Below, in pieces: positions 58,757-64,000 of a stretch of DNA of 64,000 nucleotides (position 1 is its first letter; each line of letters begins with the position of its first letter). The stretch spans positions 1,116,001 to 1,180,000 of the forward strand of contig CP103020.1 of the NCBI GenBank assembly GCA_024752435.1. Direction: 5' to 3'. Below the pieces are notes generated by a model that saw nothing but the letters and a program-made list of their open reading frames with translations, was not told the DNA's origin and did not search any database. A program made the translations under genes and the position numbers. Origin of the DNA: Allantophomopsis cytisporea (taxonomy: Eukaryota; Ascomycota; Leotiomycetes; Phacidiales; Phacidiaceae).

Positions 58757-59256
58757 ACTCTACGAGCTTTGATGATTCTACGGATTTCGGGAATTCTAAG
58801 GACTTCGATGATTCTACAGGTTTCGATATCCTACGGACTCCAGGGATTCTAAGGACTTTGGTAACTCTACAGACTATGATGACTGTGTAGGCTTGAATAA
58901 TTCTCTAAAATCTGTTGATTCATGGAACCTTAGTAATTCGTTAAGACTTAGATAATTCCAAGGATTTGAATGATTCTAAGAGCTTCGATAGCTCCACAGA
59001 CTTCAATGATTCTATAGGCTTCGATAATTCTAGACCTCATCCATTCTAATCCCTTTAATGATTGTACATACATCGACGATTCTACGGCTTTAGATAGTTC
59101 TATGAACTCCAATGACTCTACGGAGTTCAATGATTCCCAGGACTTCAATAATTCTAAACTCTGAGAAACCCATAGACTTCAATGATTCTCCAGACTCCAA
59201 TGGTCATTAAGGTCTAAATGATTCTCAGATAATGAACGATTCTGAAAGCTTTGGGC
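58757..59256 (+). repeat. Degenerate 18-bp tandem array (~27 units)
   Basis: Unit starts recur every 18 bp (a few at 17 or 19), for example 58757, 58775, 58793, 58811, then 58828, 58846, 58864 and 58882, through to about 59239. The consensus is near ATTCTACGGACTTCGATG, and units differ at several positions. Because 18 is a multiple of three, a plus frame reads as hexapeptides of the type (D/N)S(T/K)DF(D/N), open for about 30 codons at 58946-59048 and again at 59077-59162 and closed by stops elsewhere. It looks like a decayed coding repeat or an old minisatellite. Confidence 0.85.
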
Positions 59257-59406
59257 AACAGTCACGTGAATATATGCATATCCGCAATCTGTCACGACTT
59301 CATCAAAACCATAACATATTATGGGGAATCAACATTTTATTCATAATCAAACTACAAGCCTTTTCGACTTGTAGGCATTCCTATCCATAGTACAAACTAA
59401 ACAGAC

Positions 59407-60672
59407 TTAAAGCTGGCCAGCAGTGTTGAAGTCATGGAGACCCTCCTTGACACGGGCAGACATGGTCTTCTCACCCTCACGAACCCAGACTCCTAGAAAC
59501 AAATGATTAGCATGTTAACAGCAATAGAACGGGATAAAGGAGGTTTACTTGGATCAAAGAATTTCTTATTTGGCTTATCAGCGCCCTCTGGGTTGCCGAT
59601 TTGAGAAAGGAGGTAATCCTTCTTGTTGAGGACGTAGTCTCTGATACCGGTGAGGTATGCGTACTGGAGATCGGTGTCGAGGTTGACCTTAACAACACCG
59701 TAGGAGATGGCGTCGAGGAACTCCTGCTTGGAGGAACCGGATCCACCGTGGAAGACAAGGAAGACTGGCTTGTCATCCTTGGTCTTGGCCTGCTCCTTGA
59801 CGTAGGCCTGGTGCTTACCGAGAAGCTCTGGGTGAAGCTTGACGTTTCCTGGCTTGTAGACACCGTGGCAGTTACCGAAACCAGCGGCAATGGAGAAGTA
59901 TGGGGAGATTGGCTGAAGAGCGTTGTAGATGGCGAGAATGTCCTCTGGCTGAGTGTAGAGGGAGTTGTTGTCAACGGACTCGTTGTTAACACCATCCTCC
60001 TCACCTCCGGTGATACCGATCTCCATCTCGAGCCACTGCTTCATTGGGGCAGCGCGCTTGAGGTACTTAGCGGTAGTCTGGATGTTGAAGTCAACCTCCT
60101 CCTCGGAGAGATCGATCATGTGGGAGGAGAAAAGTGGCTCTCCGTGCTCCGCGAAGTACTTCTCATCAGCATCGAGAAGACCATCCAACCATGGGAGGAG
60201 CTTCTTGGCGCAGTGATCAGTGTGAAGAATGACTGGGATGCCGTAGGCTGGGGCAATGGAGCGGATGTAGTGAGCACCGGCAATACCACCAGCAATGGAG
60301 GCCTCCTGGTTACCGTTTGGAACACCCTTTTGAATTTCAATTAGTTTCAAGACTCAAATTGAAATCGAGTAAAAACGCTTACCTTTCCGGCGAAGTAAGC
60401 GGCACCACCCTGGGACATCTGGAGGACAATTGGGGACTTGGCATCACGAGCAGCCTCAAGGGAAGCTACGACAGTGGAGGAAGAGGTAACGTTCTATAAG
60501 AATTGTCAGCTATAATCCGAGGATCGATCATTGGAGGTCCGATGTCGAGGAGGCAGTAACTCACAATAGCTGGGATAGCAAAGTTCTTCTCCTGAGCGTA
60601 CTTGAAAAGAGCGAGGACATCGTCACCGACGATGACACCGGTCTTTCTGCTGAGAACATCTTGAGCACCCAT
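59407..60672 (-). CDS. FBA1: Fructose-bisphosphate aldolase, class II
   Basis: Cleaves fructose-1,6-bisphosphate to glyceraldehyde-3-P and dihydroxyacetone-P with a zinc ion, in cytosolic glycolysis and gluconeogenesis. Exons 60672-60565, 60493-60383, 60326-59549 and 59492-59407 give 360 aa, close to yeast Fba1 (359). Zinc and substrate motifs are present: PVILHTDHCAKKLLPWLDG, AGFGNCHGVYKPGNVKL and VFHGGSGSSKQEF, then KVNLDTDLQYAYL. The N-terminus MGAQDVLSRKTGVIVGDDV and the C-terminus KEGLHDFNTAGQL are standard. Codon use is strongly biased, which leaves a long spurious open frame on the opposite strand. The gene is convergent with PGM2. Confidence 0.97.
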
Positions 60673-63364
60673 TTTTGCGGATTAAATGTATGAATTGGGG
60701 AAGTTTGAGGTGATTCTGTGCAAATCTGTTTGGTTTTTGAAGGTCAGCAATGATGTAGATGTGCGAAGCTGGCTTTATTTGTGGGTTTGTATGAAGGACC
60801 GATCGCGACGACGCTAGTGGTGGGGGTGCGGGCAGCCATCCACTTGCAGACGTGCAAAGGCAAATTGTTGAGTTTGAGATATGAAGAGAGCAACCTGCGG
60901 AGGTAAAGATGAGGGGATTGGACAGATCAATACTCACAAGTTGAACTTATTTATGTAGGTGATGGGGGTATCTTGGTATAGTTGTCTGTATGAATTTTTC
61001 AATTCGTTTTTTTTTCTTGGAGGAGAAGTCTTGATAGGATGGATGTGGGCGGTATTTGAAGTGATGGAATTCCTCTGCTACCACGGCTCTCCGTCACCTC
61101 TGTAGGAGCGTCATCGGTGGGGTTGCTACGCAGTTACCATCATTTTGGCCAGTGAGGGCCCCCTCTTCATGCTTCGGCGGATTAATCCGAACTTCAGCCC
61201 TTTACCGATTTCACCCACTCAGGATTGCCCTCCAACTCCGGTCAACTCCACTCAACCTCGGATTTCAACTGTGCACTCCACGACCATGACACTCGCACCA
61301 GCTTCAAGGATGGAATAATGCCCAACTCCCTCACGTTGAGTGGTTCAAGTGTCTCCCAATGGGTGTATCAGGTGAAGTAATGCACCCGAATCCTGCTGGA
61401 CTGCTATTATGGATATTGTGGTGCTGCACGAACGCTCAGAGATCCTCCGTTTGCCCTTGTAGTAAGTATGTACCCCTCCAACCCAATTCAAACTGCCCCT
61501 TTCCTTTACTTTACTTTACTTCACTCTTGTCTGCTCTGCTCTGCTCCATACATACTCAGTAAATACGTAAAGGCGCACAATCTTTATATATGCTGTCATA
61601 AGTGGGGATAACCTCCATCTTAATGGAATGAACCAAAACAGATCATCAATCATACCAAGACAAACGACTTTGATAGCATAAAGTCTGCATAATCTGCCTA
61701 GTTGTGCCTAGCTTCTGCCGTTTCCTTGGAGATGAGGTCAAGTTCCCGCACTTCTGACGTGACTTCACCCTTTCTTTCTTTTCTCTCTCTCGCTTTCACC
61801 TTCGACAGTCCAGCTGGTTTGGCGTTCAGGAAAGCTGTGAATCAGATTCGAAGAGAAGCGTGCTGTCATGAGTAGTATGAAATTTGACTTTTTCAACAAT
61901 GATTGGCCGGCGCAACACGCGCAAAAAGGTAGGCCAAGTGATAGCCACCTTCATGGTTCTTGTTCCGTGCGTACTACTAGAAAGGAAGAAAAGTACATAC
62001 TCTACTAGTAGAGGCTCCTCATCGAATCCTCTGACCGTCATTTCGATCACTTTCGTGTTCCGTGCTAATCTATGTACTAAGTCAGTATGTACTGTGTTAA
62101 GAAGACCCTTGGGCTCCATCTACTTAGACGTGCATTTCCTGTAGCGGACATTGTGACATTGCTCATTTGATGTATGCTATTTTATTCTCCCTCCTTGGAT
62201 TTCTAGCTCAATTCTCATGCTATTCTGGCACATTGACCTTGATCGTTCTTCTTATCAATCTTAAAGATACAAGGTTCTCTGCTTGATATCTCTCATTGTG
62301 TTTGTCCTCGTAGGTGTTTGGCATGACATCCAGATTGAGGCGCGCACTGAAGGCAAGCAGAGAAGAGACCATTTCTGTTTGTAGCTTGACTCTCAACAAT
62401 GTCTGTCGCATCGAATTTCGTATGCAGTAAAACACATCTGGATTAACTGTAAATCCGGTAGTCATGTGATATGAGGCGGCATCCAAGGTGTTCGATAATC
62501 AGGCATGAATTAAGGTACAAGGAAGGTGCTAAGCGAAAAAGAAAGAGAATCGACGTGGTGAGCGTGAAAAAGACCCCCCGCACAGAAAAGAGATAGAAAT
62601 ACCCCCCTGTTGATTATCCATCCCATTTTCCCCTCCGCAAAAAACAAAAAAGATATCGGCAAGCGACAAAACCTACTCCAGACTCTCCGTACGTACATGA
62701 CATATCCATACATATGCATACACGCATACAACCTCTTGCAAAGGGACCACCCGATCAAACAAACCCCCAATTCACTCAATTGACGGATCACTTCCTCATG
62801 CATCTATTTTGATGATAATCTTCACTGTCAAATTCATCCCACCCCCAAAAAGTCCCGAACCTTCTTGTTTGATCTTGCCAAACTGCTTGCCTCCCACATA
62901 ATCACTACCTCACCTTACCTTACTGAATCAATAATCAATCATTCTGTTGGCAATTTTCTGACGGTCAAGTGAGTGAGAAATATTGCAGGCGGTCCCCGCT
63001 ATTTCTCGCTGTTTGAAGGTCTGAAAGCTCTGCTGACTTGGTCAGAGCCCACCCATCCAACCAACCTACCTTAGATAAGTCCCCTCGACTGAGAGAGATC
63101 GCCTTAATCGGAAGCGATCCCATATATCTCAGGAAACTCCACCCCGTAGAAACAATCGCATTATCACCCACTGCCTACAAAGGCCCTCAGCCAGCTTCAA
63201 TACATATTACATTTTAGACTTTGGCTCTCCCAATTTCATTTCAATTGCATGGCGGCTTGAATTGCTCAATAAGACATGGAAGGAAGCTCAACGCGCTCCT
63301 AATCATATCTCTATCCCGCCTTTCTCTCTCTCACCCTATCGACAAAAGTCGACTCTGATCGATC
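60673..63364. other. Long divergent promoter region of FBA1 and the Ubp16-like gene
   Basis: 2.7 kb without a credible gene. Pyrimidine-rich stretches occur at 61760-61800 and 63310-63340. A 14-bp perfect palindrome, CTCTACTAGTAGAG, sits at 62000-62013. TTTACTTTACTTCAC-like runs occur near 61505. Confidence 0.45.
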
Positions 63365-64000
63365 ATGCCAGCAGAAAGGCAGATGGCGATAGCGGCATAC
63401 GCAGCCGGTGCGTCTCTCGCCGCAATCACTCTGGTTTATGTCCTTGCGCCAACTTACTTTACAGATGGTGATTCAAGCAACGGAGTAGTAACCAGTAGGA
63501 AAAAAGGTGTCGCCGTCGGCCTTTCGAACCTTGCGAACGATTGCTTCATCAATTCAGTCCTCCAAGCCTTAGCTGGCCTCCCCGATTTGCGCATATACCT
63601 TGTACGAGAAAACCACCGACGAAAAATCGATGACCCGATCATCTACGAAACGGCCGTCGAAGACCCAGCACGAAAGGAGACTCCCGAATGGAAGGTCCAG
63701 GGCTTGCAGGGAGGTATCTTGACTGCTGGCCTCAAAGTCATGCTTGATGCCCTCAATGAAAGACCCGCAGCTAAAAAGACAATATCAGCATATCCCTTCA
63801 TAGTTTGCCTAGAAAAAGCCTTCCGGCAGCGAATCAGTCGGCAACAGCAAGATGCACAAGAATTTCTCCAGGTCGTAGCAGAGCGACTTTGTGATGAATA
63901 TCATGCCGGCCAGCGAGCCAGATTACATAACAAAGGTCTTGTTGCCGGTCTCGTTCCAAAGGAGGAGGGCGAAAGACTTGAGACAATTCAATCAAATCCA
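63365..64000 (+). CDS. UBP16: Ubiquitin-specific protease, Ubp16-like (partial, C-terminus beyond right edge)
   Basis: The frame from the ATG at 63365 stays open for 212 codons to the window edge. A hydrophobic N-terminal segment (AAYAAGASLAAITLVYVLA) is a likely membrane anchor, as in yeast Ubp16, which sits on the mitochondrial outer membrane. The USP Cys-box follows near residues 50-70: VGLSNLANDCFINSVLQAL, where Cys is the nucleophile. The usual G-N-T of other USPs is A-N-D here, a variation I expect for this branch but cannot verify. QQDAQEFLQVVAERL is the conserved QQD-QEF box. The frame then continues into a charged linker. The His-box and zinc-binding parts lie beyond the window. The ATG is preceded by a pyrimidine-rich leader. 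Confidence 0.85.
   Translation, partial: MPAERQMAIAAYAAGASLAAITLVYVLAPTYFTDGDSSNGVVTSRKKGVAVGLSNLANDCFINSVLQALAGLPDLRIYLVRENHRRKIDDPIIYETAVEDPARKETPEWKVQGLQGGILTAGLKVMLDALNERPAAKKTISAYPFIVCLEKAFRQRISRQQQDAQEFLQVVAERLCDEYHAGQRARLHNKGLVAGLVPKEEGERLETIQSNP

Larger units (their letters stand above)
58241..59406. other. 3'-3' spacer holding a tandem array
   Basis: Gap between the convergent PGM2 and FBA1 genes. About 500 bp of it is an 18-bp-period degenerate array (58757-59256). The flanks are ordinary AT-rich sequence. Confidence 0.7.

Noticed and set aside
59601..60344. 247-codon open frame on the plus strand
   Set aside because: It lies antisense to FBA1 and follows that gene's codon bias. 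The minus strand has all aldolase motifs in phase-consistent exons.
62000..62013. 14-bp palindrome CTCTACTAGTAGAG as a regulatory site
   Set aside because: A single short palindrome in 2.7 kb of spacer is expected by chance fairly often across a genome, and no gene start is near.

Overview
The window is nuclear DNA of a filamentous ascomycete. Genes have many short introns (about 45-60 bp, GTAAGT-type donors), about 43% GC by eye, Pezizomycotina-type housekeeping proteins and secreted plant cell-wall hydrolases. A plant-associated leotiomycete such as Botrytis or Sclerotinia fits the gene content and protein style, but that placement is my inference. I see no bacterial, viral or intact transposon sequence. 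Exon boundaries were assigned by hand from donor/acceptor sites and reading phase. For nearly every gene the joined exons give a whole number of codons.

Layout. 1-9.1 kb: a partial zinc-finger/coiled-coil protein (-), the ribosome-biogenesis factor REI1 (-) and a Hul4-type HECT ubiquitin ligase (+). 9.6-14.4 kb: a 2EXR-domain frame without a clear start (-), an orphan four-exon gene (-) and the chaperonin subunit CCT5 (-). 16-21 kb: rhamnogalacturonase (GH28, +), riboflavin synthase (-) and a secreted GH5 mannanase-like enzyme (+). 21-29.7 kb: MUS81 nuclease (-), phosphoacetylglucosamine mutase (+) and a Vrl1/VARP-like VPS9-ankyrin-PX-BAR Rab GEF (-). 31-35.4 kb: TIM44 (-), mitochondrial uS11 (+), a PPPDE/DeSI-type protease (-) and tRNA-Asn (+). 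36-42.4 kb: OLA1/YchF GTPase (+), an HSL-type alpha/beta hydrolase with altered catalytic motifs (-) and a small acidic nuclear-type protein (-). 44.5-50 kb: BRF1 (-), an intron-bearing tRNA-Tyr (-) and an unrecognised serine/proline-rich protein (-). 52.6-60.7 kb: a GFO/IDH/MocA oxidoreductase (-), oligoribonuclease REX2 (+), phosphoglucomutase (+) and class II fructose-bisphosphate aldolase (-). 63.4 kb to the edge: the N-terminal part of a membrane-anchored Ubp16-like deubiquitinase (+).

The genes do not form one pathway, as expected for a eukaryotic chromosome. Small thematic links exist. TIM44 and mitochondrial uS11 diverge from a 229-bp gap. Phosphoglucomutase and aldolase converge on a spacer holding an 18-bp-period array. 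The two sugar-phosphate mutases supply UDP-glucose/glycogen and UDP-GlcNAc/chitin precursors. The two secreted hydrolases flank riboflavin synthase.

The most unusual signals are: the roughly 27-unit, 18-bp array between the PGM and FBA genes that reads as a decayed hexapeptide repeat; an open 90-codon extension upstream of OLA1 with no acidic residues; a hydrolase whose catalytic His is Gln; and the hidden 5' exons that complete the Vrl1-like protein.
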